From positions 1,593,001 to 1,657,000 of the forward strand of contig NZ_CP116341.1 in the NCBI RefSeq assembly GCF_033304595.1: DNA of 64,000 nucleotides, read 5' to 3'. This document shows positions 7,822-16,292 of this stretch, in pieces; position 1 is the first letter of the stretch, and the number at the start of each line of letters is the position of its first letter. Both the position numbers and the translations under genes were made by a program. The notes beneath the pieces were generated by a model, which had not been told where the DNA came from, did not search any database, and saw only the letters and a program-made list of their open reading frames with translations. The stretch is from Sporosarcina jeotgali. Lineage in GTDB: Bacteria; Bacillota; Bacilli; Bacillales_A; Planococcaceae.

Positions 7822-9429
7822 ATGTTAGCAGTAAGTAATGTAAGTCTTCGATTTGGAGACCGTAAACTATTTGAAGATGTTAATATACAGTTTAACCCTG
7901 GGAATTGTTATGGGCTAATCGGTGCAAATGGTGCCGGTAAATCAACATTCATTAAAATACTTTCCGGTGAAATCGAACCGCAAACCGGGAACGTCATTTT
8001 AAATAATGACGATCGCCTGGCAGTACTAAAACAGGATCACTTCGAATTCGAAGAAGTGCAAGTTCTTGAAACTGTGATTATGGGGCACAAACGGCTCTAT
8101 GATATTATGACTGAAAAAAATGCGATTTATATGAAAGAGGACTTTTCAGATGAGGACGGCATGCGTGCTGCTGAACTTGAAGGTGAATTCGGAGAGCTAA
8201 ACGGATGGGAAGCAGAATCCGAAGCAGCTATCCTTCTTCAAGGTCTTGGAATTTCTGAGAAGTTTCATACAATGAAAATGTCAGAACTTAACGGTTCCGA
8301 CAAAGTGAAAGTTTTACTTGCTCAAGCTCTATTTGGTAAGCCAGACGTCCTGTTACTGGATGAGCCGACTAACCACTTGGACTTGAAAGCGATTCAGTGG
8401 TTGGAAGAATTCCTGATTAACTTCGAGAATACAGTTATCGTTGTTTCTCACGACCGTCACTTCCTAAACAAGGTATGTACACATATTGCGGACTTGGACT
8501 TTAGTAAAATCCAAATCTATGCAGGTAACTATGATTTCTGGTATGAGTCTAGTCAGCTGGCACTTAAACTTTCTCAGGAACAAAATAAGAAAAAAGAAGA
8601 AAAAGTTAAAGAATTACAAGCCTTCATTGCACGTTTCAGTGCGAACGCTTCCAAATCGAAGCAAGCCACTTCACGTAAAAAGACGTTGGATAAAATCGAT
8701 ATTGATGATATTAAACCATCATCACGCCGTTATCCATATGTGAACTTCCAGATGGGACGTGACATTGGTAATGATGTGCTAATGGTTCGCGACCTTTCTA
8801 AAGCTCAAGAAGGCGTTCAATTGTTGAAAGATGCCTCGTTTACATTGAACAAAGAAGATAAAGTTATTCTTATCGGAAATCCACTTGCTAAGACAGCTTT
8901 ACTTGAAGTTTTAGCTGGCGAACAGGAACCTGATGCAGGAACAGTTAAATGGGGCGTCACAACGTCACAGGCTTATTTCCCTCTCGACAATAGCAAATTT
9001 TTCGAAGGCAATGAAAAGTCACTTGTTGAATGGCTCCGTCCTTACTCACCAGAAGATGAAACCGAAACGTTTTTACGCGGATTCCTCGGAAGAATGCTTT
9101 TCTCTGGCGAAGAAGTGAACAAAAAACCATCAGTTCTTTCAGGTGGAGAAAAAGTTCGTTGTATGCTGTCTAAAATGATGTTGACACATTCAAACGTCAT
9201 CTTATTAGATGAGCCGACTAACCACTTGGATCTTGAATCGATTCAAGCATTGAACAATGGGCTAATTGCATACAAAGGCGTAATGATCTTCACTTCTCAT
9301 GACCATCAGTTCATCCAGACAATTGCCAATCGCGTAATTGAAATTAATGATGATGGAACGATTTTCGACAAGATGATGAGCTATGATGAGTATTTGGAAT
9401 GGAAAGAAACACAGCCCTCTGTAAAATAA
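7822..9429 (+). CDS. ABC-F family ATPase, YkpA/YbiT type
   Basis: This 535-residue soluble protein has two ABC ATPase domains and no membrane segment, the plan of ABC-F translation factors that act at the ribosomal E site. Domain 1 has a normal Walker A (GANGAGKST) but a modified signature, ELNGSDK in place of LSGGQ, and Walker B LLLDEPTNHLDL. The linker is basic (about residues 245-300). Domain 2 has a degenerate P-loop, GNPLAKT, one residue shorter than GxxxxGKT, with intact signature LSGGEK and Walker B. The weak second P-loop resembles the YbiT/YkpA group; the shortening is notable. The start ATG follows TAGGAGGTCAAT. The in-frame extension upstream to 7636 has no ribosome site. Confidence 0.9.
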   Translation: MLAVSNVSLRFGDRKLFEDVNIQFNPGNCYGLIGANGAGKSTFIKILSGEIEPQTGNVILNNDDRLAVLKQDHFEFEEVQVLETVIMGHKRLYDIMTEKNAIYMKEDFSDEDGMRAAELEGEFGELNGWEAESEAAILLQGLGISEKFHTMKMSELNGSDKVKVLLAQALFGKPDVLLLDEPTNHLDLKAIQWLEEFLINFENTVIVVSHDRHFLNKVCTHIADLDFSKIQIYAGNYDFWYESSQLALKLSQEQNKKKEEKVKELQAFIARFSANASKSKQATSRKKTLDKIDIDDIKPSSRRYPYVNFQMGRDIGNDVLMVRDLSKAQEGVQLLKDASFTLNKEDKVILIGNPLAKTALLEVLAGEQEPDAGTVKWGVTTSQAYFPLDNSKFFEGNEKSLVEWLRPYSPEDETETFLRGFLGRMLFSGEEVNKKPSVLSGGEKVRCMLSKMMLTHSNVILLDEPTNHLDLESIQALNNGLIAYKGVMIFTSHDHQFIQTIANRVIEINDDGTIFDKMMSYDEYLEWKETQPSVK

Positions 9430-9457
9430 GTTTAAAAACATTTCCAATTGAAATAGG

Positions 9458-9488
9458 AGCAGCTGCTTTTTTAGCAGCTGCTTTTTTC
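9458..9488 (+). terminator. Terminator of the ABC-F gene
   Basis: Two copies of the self-complementary AGCAGCTGCT (9458-9467 and 9473-9482) flank a five-T loop and are followed by a T-run. Confidence 0.88.
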
Positions 9489-9571
9489 TTTGAGTTTTTT
9501 AATACAAGAAATAAACACTATACATACATTTTTGAAAAACGGTAATACTATTGGAAAAGGAGTGATTGACT

Positions 9572-10315
9572 ATGAAAAAGGTTCCGTTTTTGTTTTTCTT
9601 ACTCATTAGTCTCCTCGTCGTCTCCGCTTGTTCCAAACTGAACGGTGAAGATGTCACTGCTCCGGATAATTCCGGGAATAGCGGCCAAACAACTCCCCTT
9701 GACAAAAATGATTCCGATGCCGGAGGTGAAATCAAGGACAAGGATAAAGACAATGATGGCGTTGAAGAACTTGATGATCCGAACGCAGAAATCAAAGATC
9801 CTGCAATGCTTGATTATTTGCTCCCTGACAGTTCCAAAGCCCATTATGAAGGTGCTGGAAACGAGTATGCAGAGCTAGATGTTCAGGTATATCACCCTTA
9901 CGAGGAATATGTGATGATTTATGAAAATAATGGCGGATCGATGGTGCGGAAACTTTATAAGGTGGAAAAAGATCGAATTTTAACCTTGGAGGAAAAGCAT
10001 GTTGATGTGACGGAGAACGCTCCGCCAGTGGCTGAAATTGAAAAGATGGCAGTGACGGGGGTTTATTTGCAAAAGCCTTTTGAAAAGGGTGCAACATTCG
10101 GGAAATGGACGGTTGTCGATACAGATGCGACTGTGGATACTCCCTATAAAAAATTTGAACATGCGATTGTGATTGAAGAACAAGGTGACTCATACATTAA
10201 CCGAAAATATTTTGTGGAAGGTTTTGGAGAAGTTAAACGAGAATCCGTGATGACGGTTAAAGGAGAAGATGATTTATTGGTCACCTCATCTATGGAATCC
10301 GTAACGAAACCATAA
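9572..10315 (+). CDS. Predicted lipoprotein of unknown function
   Basis: The 247-residue product starts with a lipoprotein signal: KK, a hydrophobic core and the lipobox LVVSAC, so the mature protein should be anchored by Cys at about residue 20 to the outer face of the membrane. A low-complexity acidic linker follows (Asp, Lys, Asn and Gly rich, about 22-65), with DxDxD-like calcium-binding flavour. The rest is predicted beta-rich without catalytic motifs. ATG 9572 is preferred because GGAG is nine bases away; the TTG six bases earlier is too close to it. It is a single gene between two terminators. Function is unknown. Confidence 0.8.
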   Translation: MKKVPFLFFLLISLLVVSACSKLNGEDVTAPDNSGNSGQTTPLDKNDSDAGGEIKDKDKDNDGVEELDDPNAEIKDPAMLDYLLPDSSKAHYEGAGNEYAELDVQVYHPYEEYVMIYENNGGSMVRKLYKVEKDRILTLEEKHVDVTENAPPVAEIEKMAVTGVYLQKPFEKGATFGKWTVVDTDATVDTPYKKFEHAIVIEEQGDSYINRKYFVEGFGEVKRESVMTVKGEDDLLVTSSMESVTKP

Positions 10316-10324
10316 AGCGTAAAG

Positions 10325-10366
10325 AAAAAAGGAGACCCACTCGGAAAAGTGGGCCTCCTTTTGTTT
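10325..10366. terminator. Bidirectional terminator, lipoprotein gene versus cold-shock gene
   Basis: The stem AAAGGAGACCCACT/AGTGGGCCTCCTTTT has an A-run on the left and T-run on the right and lies between two convergent genes. Confidence 0.88.
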
Positions 10367-10370
10367 GTTA

Positions 10371-10571
10371 TTAGAGTTTAGTAACGTTTGCAGCTTGTAG
10401 ACCGCGGTTACCTTCAACGATTTCGAACTCAACCTGCTGGCCTTCGTCCAAAGATTTGAAACCTTCGCCTTGAATAGCTGAGAAGTGTACGAATACGTCG
10501 TCTTCTCCGTCAACCTCGATGAAACCGAAACCTTTTTCTGCGTTGAACCACTTAACTGTACCTTGTTTCAT
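10371..10571 (-). CDS. Cold-shock protein, CspB/CspD type
   Basis: This 66-residue single-domain protein binds single-stranded RNA and DNA and acts as an RNA chaperone. Both nucleic-acid motifs are intact: RNP1 KGFGFIEV (about 13-20) and RNP2 VFVHF (about 26-30). Length and sequence match Bacillus Csp proteins almost throughout. GGAGG is close to the ATG. The leader is long, about 145 nt from the promoter at 10724-10751, and contains a 54-nt hairpin, which fits the structured leaders used for cold-regulated translation in this family. Confidence 0.97.
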   Translation of the reverse strand: MKQGTVKWFNAEKGFGFIEVDGEDDVFVHFSAIQGEGFKSLDEGQQVEFEIVEGNRGLQAANVTKL

Positions 10572-10628
10572 AAATGAAAACCTCCAAATAATAATTGCTA
10601 ATACATGAACCTGCTACAAAAAAGAAAA

Positions 10629-10682
10629 TTCACGTATTACGAAAAGTACCGACGTCGCCGATCACTTTTTGTAATAGGTGAA
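10629..10682 (-). promoter_or_regulatory. Long hairpin in the cold-shock mRNA leader
   Basis: TTCAC, TATTAC, AAAAGT and the central CGACGTCG pair in order with ACTTTT, GTAATA and GTGAA, separated by one- to three-base interruptions, forming a 54-nt hairpin within the 5' untranslated region, about 60 nt before the start codon. A thermosensing or stability role is inferred from known csp leaders. Confidence 0.65.
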
Positions 10683-10723
10683 TCCGTTTCTCGTCGCGAG
10701 CACTTGCTATTAACCTTTGTTCT

Positions 10724-10751
10724 ACTATACCATACCACTTTTAAATGTCAA
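10724..10751 (-). promoter_or_regulatory. SigA promoter of the cold-shock gene
   Basis: On the minus strand TTGACA (10746-10751) and TATAGT (10724-10729) are 16 bp apart, giving a transcript with a leader of about 145 nt. Confidence 0.8.
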
Positions 10752-10758
10752 TTAAACA

Positions 10759-11079
10759 TTATGAAATATTCCAATTACTTTCTTCTATAAAGGAAATCGG
10801 TTCACTGCCACGCAATAGAAAAACACCATGATATAATTGCATGTCATCATCGCATCCGTCACAATACGTTCTTTCACCAGGATTCCAAAATGCTGCGAAT
10901 GTTCCCTTACGAGTTTTTTCTTTTTCAAAAAATCGGCGCATTTCATTCATAATAGAGATCGCAAAATCAATTGCCTCTTCTAAAGCATCAAATGTTTTTC
11001 TTAAACGGACCATCTCTTCCCATCCTTCAAACATCCACCAAGGTTCATAATCTGCTTTCATATAAATCACTTCGTACAT
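10759..11079 (-). CDS. DUF1033 family protein
   Basis: The 106-residue protein starts MYEVIYMKADYEPWWMFEGW, a Trp-rich opening typical of DUF1033 proteins in Bacilli. It then has a helical middle and a C-terminal part with CDGCDDD, a possible metal-binding pair of cysteines. There is no signal peptide. ATG 11079 is used because AGAGG lies nine bases upstream; the frame is open further upstream without a ribosome site. Its 3' end overlaps the region just upstream of the csp promoter. The function of the family is not known. Confidence 0.75.
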   Translation of the reverse strand: MYEVIYMKADYEPWWMFEGWEEMVRLRKTFDALEEAIDFAISIMNEMRRFFEKEKTRKGTFAAFWNPGERTYCDGCDDDMQLYHGVFLLRGSEPISFIEESNWNIS

Positions 11080-11218
11080 GCTAAAACCTCTTTTCCTATA
11101 CAGTTGACAATTATACAAAGCACTTCGGGTTTTTCCAAGCAATCTGTACTAATCTGCATTTCAAATGTTCGTCTGAATGGTGCTTATACGGTATACTAAA
11201 GAGAGATTAATGAGTCGA

Positions 11219-11245
11219 TGAAACTTTTCCTGGTGCTTACACGTA
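11219..11245 (+). promoter_or_regulatory. ECF-type (SigW-like) promoter of xpaC-telA
   Basis: TGAAAC (11219-11224) and CGTA (11242-11245), separated by 17 bp, match the cell-envelope-stress ECF sigma consensus of Bacillus (TGAAAC-N16/17-CGTA). It lies about 40 bp before the xpaC start. Confidence 0.55.
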
Positions 11246-11286
11246 ATAAAGATATATATACTAACGATAAGGAGGGCTGACCGAAG

Positions 11287-11961
11287 ATGAAAAAAGTCAA
11301 ACAGTTTTTTATGCGGCACTTCATCGTGGCGCCCGTCAGTTTTGGAACATACCTCTTTTTACTGCTAGGAACCGGCATACCTTTTTTGGCATCAACGGGT
11401 ATTCTCATCGCGATGTACCTTGGAGGTACTTTTGCCATTAAACAAGTCCAAATCAGCTCATCAGTGAAAGAACTTGGAATGACACGTTCTGAGTATCGAC
11501 ATATTGAATTACAACTTCATGAAGCCAAGCAAAAAATTAAAAAGTTGAATAGTCTATATGGACAGGTTCGCTCGGTTCAGGCTTTTCGTCAAGTGTATGA
11601 GCTGAGTAATCTTTCTAGAAAAGTGCTTACGATTGTACGCAACGATCCAAAGAAATTTTACCAGACCGAACAGTTTTTCTACGCACATCTGGATTCCGCA
11701 GTTGAACTGACTTCTAAATATGCACTGCTTGCCAATCAGCAACTGAAAGAAAAAGAAGTTCGTATTGCCTTGCAGCATACTCGAGAAACCATTACTGATG
11801 TCACCCATCAGCTGGAGAGTGATTTGCAGGATGCCCTAGCCACTGATTTAGCAGCCCTGCAACTTGAACTTGACTATGTAGATATTACAATGGCACGTAA
11901 AAAATCCTTGCCGAACACGAAAGGGGAAACATTAGATGACCGAAAATCAGCCAATGAATAA
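11287..11961 (+). CDS. xpaC: XpaC family membrane protein
   Basis: The 224-residue protein is the XpaC (5-bromo-4-chloroindolyl phosphate hydrolysis) family partner of TelA. It has a basic N-terminus, a hydrophobic hairpin around residues 13-52 that should make two membrane helices, then a long cytoplasmic alpha-helical domain. AAGGAGGG precedes the ATG. Its last codons overlap the telA start by 26 bp, so the two are translationally coupled. The same pair occurs in B. subtilis. An ECF-like promoter upstream suggests envelope-stress control. The historical enzymatic name is not supported by any visible active site. Confidence 0.85.
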   Translation: MKKVKQFFMRHFIVAPVSFGTYLFLLLGTGIPFLASTGILIAMYLGGTFAIKQVQISSSVKELGMTRSEYRHIELQLHEAKQKIKKLNSLYGQVRSVQAFRQVYELSNLSRKVLTIVRNDPKKFYQTEQFFYAHLDSAVELTSKYALLANQQLKEKEVRIALQHTRETITDVTHQLESDLQDALATDLAALQLELDYVDITMARKKSLPNTKGETLDDRKSANE

Positions 11962-13132
11962 TGACGTGAAATCTTTTGATGATTTACTCAGCAGTCCTTT
12001 TGATAGAAGTGAACCGATGCTCCCTAAAGAAATGCAAACAGAGCAAACTGAAAACAATGCTTCTGTAGCACTAATGGATCGTCTGTCACCTGAAGAACAG
12101 CAAAAAGCTAAAGAACTCGCCGATCAAATTCCTGTTGGTGATTATGAAGCGATATTAACTTACGGAGCTTCAGCACAAAACGAACTGTCTCGTTTTTCCC
12201 ATAAAATGCTGGATCATGTTCAAAGTAAAGATATTGGTCCTGTCGGTGATGTCTTAAACGATTTAATGGGTAAGCTTTCTGAAATCGACCCTGATGATCT
12301 ATCTGAAAAGAAAAAGTCCGGTTTGAGCCGCCTTTTCAATAAAGCATCCCGTTCTATACAAGAAATGATGACGAAGTATCAAAAACTAAGTACACAAATT
12401 GACCGGATCGGTGTGCAGCTGGAACACTCTAAACGAGGGTTAATAGAAGATGTTCATATGCTCGATAATCTATATGAACAGAACAAAACATATTTTCAAG
12501 CTCTTAACGTCTATATTGCCGCAGCTGAAATAAAGCGTGATGAACTTGCAAACATTACGATTCCACAGATGCGCTCAGATGCGCAGCTATCTAATGACCA
12601 GATGGCTATACAAGAAGTAAACGATATGAGTCAATTTCTCGATCGTTTGGAAAAACGTTTATATGACCTGCAGCTTTCCCGTCAGCTTACCATTCAAAGC
12701 GCACCGCAAATCCGGATGATTCAGCAGACGAACCAAACACTTGCAGAGAAAATACAATCATCCATCATGACATCCATTCCTTTATGGAAAAACCAAATTG
12801 CGATTGCGTTAACATTGAATCGCCAAAAGAAAGCTGTTGAATCGCAGCGCCTTGTGACGAAGACAACAAATGATCTATTGCTTCGTAATTCTGAAATGCT
12901 AAAACTGAATTCAATAGAAACCGCAAAGGAAAACGAACGCGGTATCATTGAAATCGATACGCTGAAAAAGACCCAGGAAAACTTGATCCAGACAATTGAA
13001 GAAACTCTTGTCATCCAAGCAGACGGCCGCGTGAAACGGAAAGAAGCAGAACGTGAAATCGGCAGAATGGAAGAAGAGTTAAAGCAACGCCTCCTCAATA
13101 TCCATGAAAAAACGCAAAACCGCCCATTATAA
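11936..13132 (+). CDS. telA: TelA/KlaA toxic-anion resistance family protein
   Basis: This 398-residue soluble, nearly all-helical protein belongs to the TelA (TerA-independent tellurite resistance, KlaA, YceH/YaaN) family. Coiled-coil-like stretches cover most of it, with conserved-looking blocks around LSGLSRLF-type and LKLNSIETAKENERGIIE segments. Members associate with tellurite, lantibiotic and envelope stress; the mechanism is unresolved. The ATG overlaps xpaC. The stop codon lies within the loop side of a terminator hairpin. It converges on the VWA/MoxR pair, a neighbourhood known for tellurium-type stress systems. Confidence 0.88.
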   Translation: MTENQPMNNDVKSFDDLLSSPFDRSEPMLPKEMQTEQTENNASVALMDRLSPEEQQKAKELADQIPVGDYEAILTYGASAQNELSRFSHKMLDHVQSKDIGPVGDVLNDLMGKLSEIDPDDLSEKKKSGLSRLFNKASRSIQEMMTKYQKLSTQIDRIGVQLEHSKRGLIEDVHMLDNLYEQNKTYFQALNVYIAAAEIKRDELANITIPQMRSDAQLSNDQMAIQEVNDMSQFLDRLEKRLYDLQLSRQLTIQSAPQIRMIQQTNQTLAEKIQSSIMTSIPLWKNQIAIALTLNRQKKAVESQRLVTKTTNDLLLRNSEMLKLNSIETAKENERGIIEIDTLKKTQENLIQTIEETLVIQADGRVKRKEAEREIGRMEEELKQRLLNIHEKTQNRPL

Positions 13133-13149
13133 GGTGGTTTTGCGTTTTT
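13107..13149. terminator. Shared terminator of telA and the VWA gene
   Basis: AAAAACGCAAAACCGCC (13107-13123) pairs with GGTGGTTTTGCGTTTTT (13133-13149). The stem includes the telA stop codon and touches the stop of the opposing VWA gene, so it ends both transcripts with no spare sequence. Confidence 0.88.
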
Positions 13150-15053
13150 CATTGGGCTGCTATCGCGAGCAATTTTCTCAGGATACGAAGTGTCTGGCTC
13201 GCAAATTCTTCTACAGAATCAGAAGATGCGGTTTTATTGCCAAACATTGCAGCAAATAATTCTTTTTGGTTTTCAGTGGGCTGTTGACCTGATAAAAATA
13301 GATGGACAACAGAAATCCCTTGCTTCTCTGCCTCCCACACAGCTTCTGCAGTGTCGATAATTCCATTGCGATCGTATCCGAACGCAGATGGTTCCCCATC
13401 AGAAAACACTAGTAAAAACTTGTGCTGTTCAGATCGCTTCGCCAAGCGTTTGGCCATCCACCGAATCGCAAATCCGTCGCGATTGTCTTCGTGTGCTTCA
13501 AAGTTCATAATTGCTGGTCCACTGTCGATATTTGTTTCTTCGAACGTATGCATCACTTCGAAAAAGTTCGGCTGCTCTTCTTTTGATGCTTCAAATGCAT
13601 CTTCGTAGTACGCAGTAATTTCATGGGATACATGAAGTTTTCGTAAGACATCATGGAAAAGAACAACCGCTTCTTTAGTCTCATCGACTTTATCAATCAT
13701 GGATGCAGAGCCATCTACGAGTAACCCGAATACGGCATTGAGCTCCGGTGAAGGTGCTGATTTTCGATAGAATGGTTTTGGCCGCTCATCTGTCAGCATC
13801 GTGGTTAACTTTGAGGACAGTCGTCCTTTCGTTAAGTTCTCACGCTTTCGTTGTTTTTTGCGCTCCAGTCTTTTTTTCATCTCGGTAACAAGTGCGCGAA
13901 CAATTGGTAAATGTTCGGTTCGCCATTCATTGAGCAGGATAGCTGAGGATGCCTCACCCGCATTTGGCATTTTTGTTATTTTAAACGTGACATGAGTATG
14001 CGCTGAACCATAATCGGAGCCTGCTTTAGCTGTTGTCTCCTCTGACCTGTCCCCCGTTAGATCTGCCTCTTGCTTTGGCATCCCCTCTTTATCGTTACCT
14101 TCCGAGCTTCCCATTCCGAATTGTTGAACCTCTGTGTTGTCATCACCCGGACTCGCTTCCGCCGCATCTGCAGCACCTTGAGTTCCTTGCTGCAGCTCAA
14201 ATTCCAGATAAGTTCCCTTTTCTTCTTCAGTCTTCTGATGCCACGTACGAAACTCTTCCTCAATCGTCTCTTTCACATCCTGATTCTCTAACTCATCCGG
14301 ATCAGACATTGCTCGCACATCGGTATTCATCTCTGTACCATCTTCGAAAGATTCTCCAAATGTGTATAAGGGAAGTATAACGTCCCCAGTCAATTGCTCT
14401 TCCACAAGTTCTATAATTCTTTTTGCTAGAAATGCACTTTGACTGGTAGTTTTTAATTCATATGCACTCTGTATAATTTGCCGAATTCGTTCCATCGGAA
14501 TATGATCGAACGATTCGTGAGGTGAGGCTGTCATTCCTATATGAATGTCTAAAAATAATTGATTAATTAACGCGTCCGCACCGAACCCGCGTTGTGCATT
14601 TGAAAGAAGTCGATCCTTATGGAACTCCGCGTAGACTTCACTTCGTACTGCAAAAGCCTTCTGAGTCCCAATCCGTGTCTTTTGAATCGATTCCATTAAT
14701 CTAAATTCTTCAAGCATCATCAGTAGTTGACCTGCTAATTTAGGATGATGGCTGGACTTCATTTCCAGCGTGAACGCTCTCCAGGCTGCTAAGTCAAATT
14801 GCCGATAAAAACCTGCAGCAAGCAGATAGATATCCGAAAGACGACCTAAATGTGTTACCCGCTCTGTACGATGCCGCCAAAATACACTCATCGCAAGAGT
14901 TGCATCTTTTGGCTGATACTCGATTAACTGACGCTCCGTGATTTTTACAAAAGGTGCGTTTGCCAATGACTGCGCAATCCTTTCGTAAAGCAAGATTTTT
15001 CGTGTTTCAACGGATTCGTCATTAAATTGTATGAACCGATTGACTTTATCCAT
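13149..15053 (-). CDS. VWA-domain protein partner of MoxR ATPase
   Basis: The 634-residue cytoplasmic protein has an N-terminal helical region, a central acidic, low-complexity segment (about 270-350) and a C-terminal von Willebrand A domain with a MIDAS metal site beginning DGSASM (about 440). This plan is like CobT/CoxE-type proteins that work with MoxR AAA+ ATPases in metal insertion or protein-complex remodelling. The upstream moxR stop lies 10 bp before this start, and AGGGA overlaps it. ATG 15053 is chosen over the adjoining GTG 15056. Being next to TelA/XpaC suggests a stress role. The client is not identifiable. Confidence 0.85.
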   Translation of the reverse strand: MDKVNRFIQFNDESVETRKILLYERIAQSLANAPFVKITERQLIEYQPKDATLAMSVFWRHRTERVTHLGRLSDIYLLAAGFYRQFDLAAWRAFTLEMKSSHHPKLAGQLLMMLEEFRLMESIQKTRIGTQKAFAVRSEVYAEFHKDRLLSNAQRGFGADALINQLFLDIHIGMTASPHESFDHIPMERIRQIIQSAYELKTTSQSAFLAKRIIELVEEQLTGDVILPLYTFGESFEDGTEMNTDVRAMSDPDELENQDVKETIEEEFRTWHQKTEEEKGTYLEFELQQGTQGAADAAEASPGDDNTEVQQFGMGSSEGNDKEGMPKQEADLTGDRSEETTAKAGSDYGSAHTHVTFKITKMPNAGEASSAILLNEWRTEHLPIVRALVTEMKKRLERKKQRKRENLTKGRLSSKLTTMLTDERPKPFYRKSAPSPELNAVFGLLVDGSASMIDKVDETKEAVVLFHDVLRKLHVSHEITAYYEDAFEASKEEQPNFFEVMHTFEETNIDSGPAIMNFEAHEDNRDGFAIRWMAKRLAKRSEQHKFLLVFSDGEPSAFGYDRNGIIDTAEAVWEAEKQGISVVHLFLSGQQPTENQKELFAAMFGNKTASSDSVEEFASQTLRILRKLLAIAAQ

Positions 15054-15062
15054 CACGATCCC

Positions 15063-15926
15063 TCATTTCACCCAAGTAGCTGTCAATTCGTTCACGAGAT
15101 CCCGTTCCATTTTATCTTCCAGGAGTTCAGCGATTGCATACATTACAGCACGATTAACAGGCATGTGGACAGCGAGTTGAAGTGCATCGATCAGACTTCT
15201 GACCGAAGCTGCTTCGTCGGCAAGGAGGCCATTAGCAGCTTGTTTAGACAGATCCCCTGATAGATTCATAATTGTATCCACTACAGATGCTTCCGCTTCG
15301 GGTACTGCATCTTCCAATACCTTTCGTAATTGCGCTGCTTCTAAGTAAGGGATGGAAAACGATACAAAACGGTTTTTTAGTGCTTCGTTCATGGGAGAAG
15401 TTCCAATGTATCCTTCATTGATGGCCGAGATGACGGAAAAGTCTTCATGGGCTACGATGACTTCCCCTGTAAATGGATTCGTCAGCATTCGACGATGATC
15501 GAGCAGACTATGTAAAATCGGCAGCGTTTCCGGTTTAGCCATATTGATTTCATCGATATATAAAATATGACCGCGCTTCATAGCAGTCACAACTGGACCG
15601 TCTATAAATTCAATAACACTTTGACCTTCTTTGGTGACAATCGTTTTAAAACCTAACAACGCCTCAGCATCCAGATCTACAGAACAGTTGACACTTTGCA
15701 TTGGCTGCTGGAACAACGCCGAGATACTTTGGGCAAGGCGAGTTTTCCCACTTCCAGATGGCCCTTTTAAAAGAACCGGCTTCTTTAATGAAATGGCAAT
15801 TAAAATATCATCAAACAAATTGCGAGTCGGGCTTACATACCCACCCTCTTGAATAAGTAAATGCTCTTCCTCCGAATACGTCCTATTTAAACGCGATGCT
15901 TGAATTTGTTCAATTAATTGGTTCAT
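15063..15926 (-). CDS. MoxR-family AAA+ ATPase
   Basis: This 287-residue ATPase has Walker A GPSGSGKT (about residues 54-61), Walker B ILYIDEI, sensor 1 SVISAINEG and an arginine-finger region with LKNRFVSF. MoxR ATPases act with VWA proteins as chaperones that load or remodel client complexes, and the VWA gene follows directly. AAGGAGACAAG precedes the ATG at 15926; the 13-residue longer form has no ribosome site. Transcription probably starts between here and the terminator at 15945-15990. Confidence 0.9.
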   Translation of the reverse strand: MNQLIEQIQASRLNRTYSEEEHLLIQEGGYVSPTRNLFDDILIAISLKKPVLLKGPSGSGKTRLAQSISALFQQPMQSVNCSVDLDAEALLGFKTIVTKEGQSVIEFIDGPVVTAMKRGHILYIDEINMAKPETLPILHSLLDHRRMLTNPFTGEVIVAHEDFSVISAINEGYIGTSPMNEALKNRFVSFSIPYLEAAQLRKVLEDAVPEAEASVVDTIMNLSGDLSKQAANGLLADEAASVRSLIDALQLAVHMPVNRAVMYAIAELLEDKMERDLVNELTATWVK

Positions 15927-15944
15927 GAGTACTTGTCTCCTTCT

Positions 15945-15990
15945 ATATAAAACGGCCTGATGCAATTATAGCATCAGACCGTTTTATTAA
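15945..15990 (-). terminator. Terminator of the 66-residue gene
   Basis: AAAACGGcCTGATGC and GCATCAGaCCGTTTT form a 15-bp stem with one mismatch, with a minus-strand T-rich tail. It lies beyond the stop of the small gene at 16019 and upstream of moxR. Confidence 0.75.
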
Positions 15991-16018
15991 TCAGTGTTTA
16001 CTTATAGCTACCTGCAAA

Positions 16019-16219
16019 TCACTCGAAATATGTTTTGTAATATCCGCCGACTTTGCCTGTGTTGTCAACGACGAAAAGAAATTCTTCCGTTTCGTTTTTC
16101 ACATCATAGGTTTTGCCAGGCGTGAGAACGTTTGTTACTAAATATTTTTCAGCGTCTGCGTGTTTGCAGACGACTTGCCGGATTGCCGGTGCGTGAAGCC
16201 ATTCTTTGAACGAAGACAT
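16019..16219 (-). CDS. Small conserved protein, possibly DUF6501
   Basis: The 66-residue protein begins MSSFKEWLHAPAIRQV and ends in a beta-rich half with GKTYDVKNETEEFLFV, resembling small SH3-like proteins annotated as DUF6501 in Bacillales. That family call is from memory and tentative. There is no signal or membrane segment. The gene is on its own, downstream of odhB and separated from it by a hairpin at 16261-16284. A purine-rich stretch AGGAAGGGCGGGG lies before the ATG. Function is unknown. Confidence 0.65.
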   Translation of the reverse strand: MSSFKEWLHAPAIRQVVCKHADAEKYLVTNVLTPGKTYDVKNETEEFLFVVDNTGKVGGYYKTYFE

Positions 16220-16260
16220 TCCAGGACCCCGCCCTTCCTATAAAAAAGTGTAAGAGTAAA

Positions 16261-16284
16261 TCTGTCCGCAGCAATGCGGACAGG
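16261..16284 (-). terminator. Hairpin downstream of odhB
   Basis: A perfect 8-bp stem, CTGTCCGC/GCGGACAG (16262-16283), lies 9 bp beyond the odhB stop. The following minus-strand sequence is only moderately T-rich, so termination may be partial and the small downstream gene may be read through. Confidence 0.55.
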
Positions 16285-16292
16285 TTCATTAC

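Noticed and set aside
9599-9844. Leftward ORF inside the lipoprotein gene
   Set aside because: It lies opposite a gene with ribosome site, lipobox and terminator; it has no ribosome site of its own.
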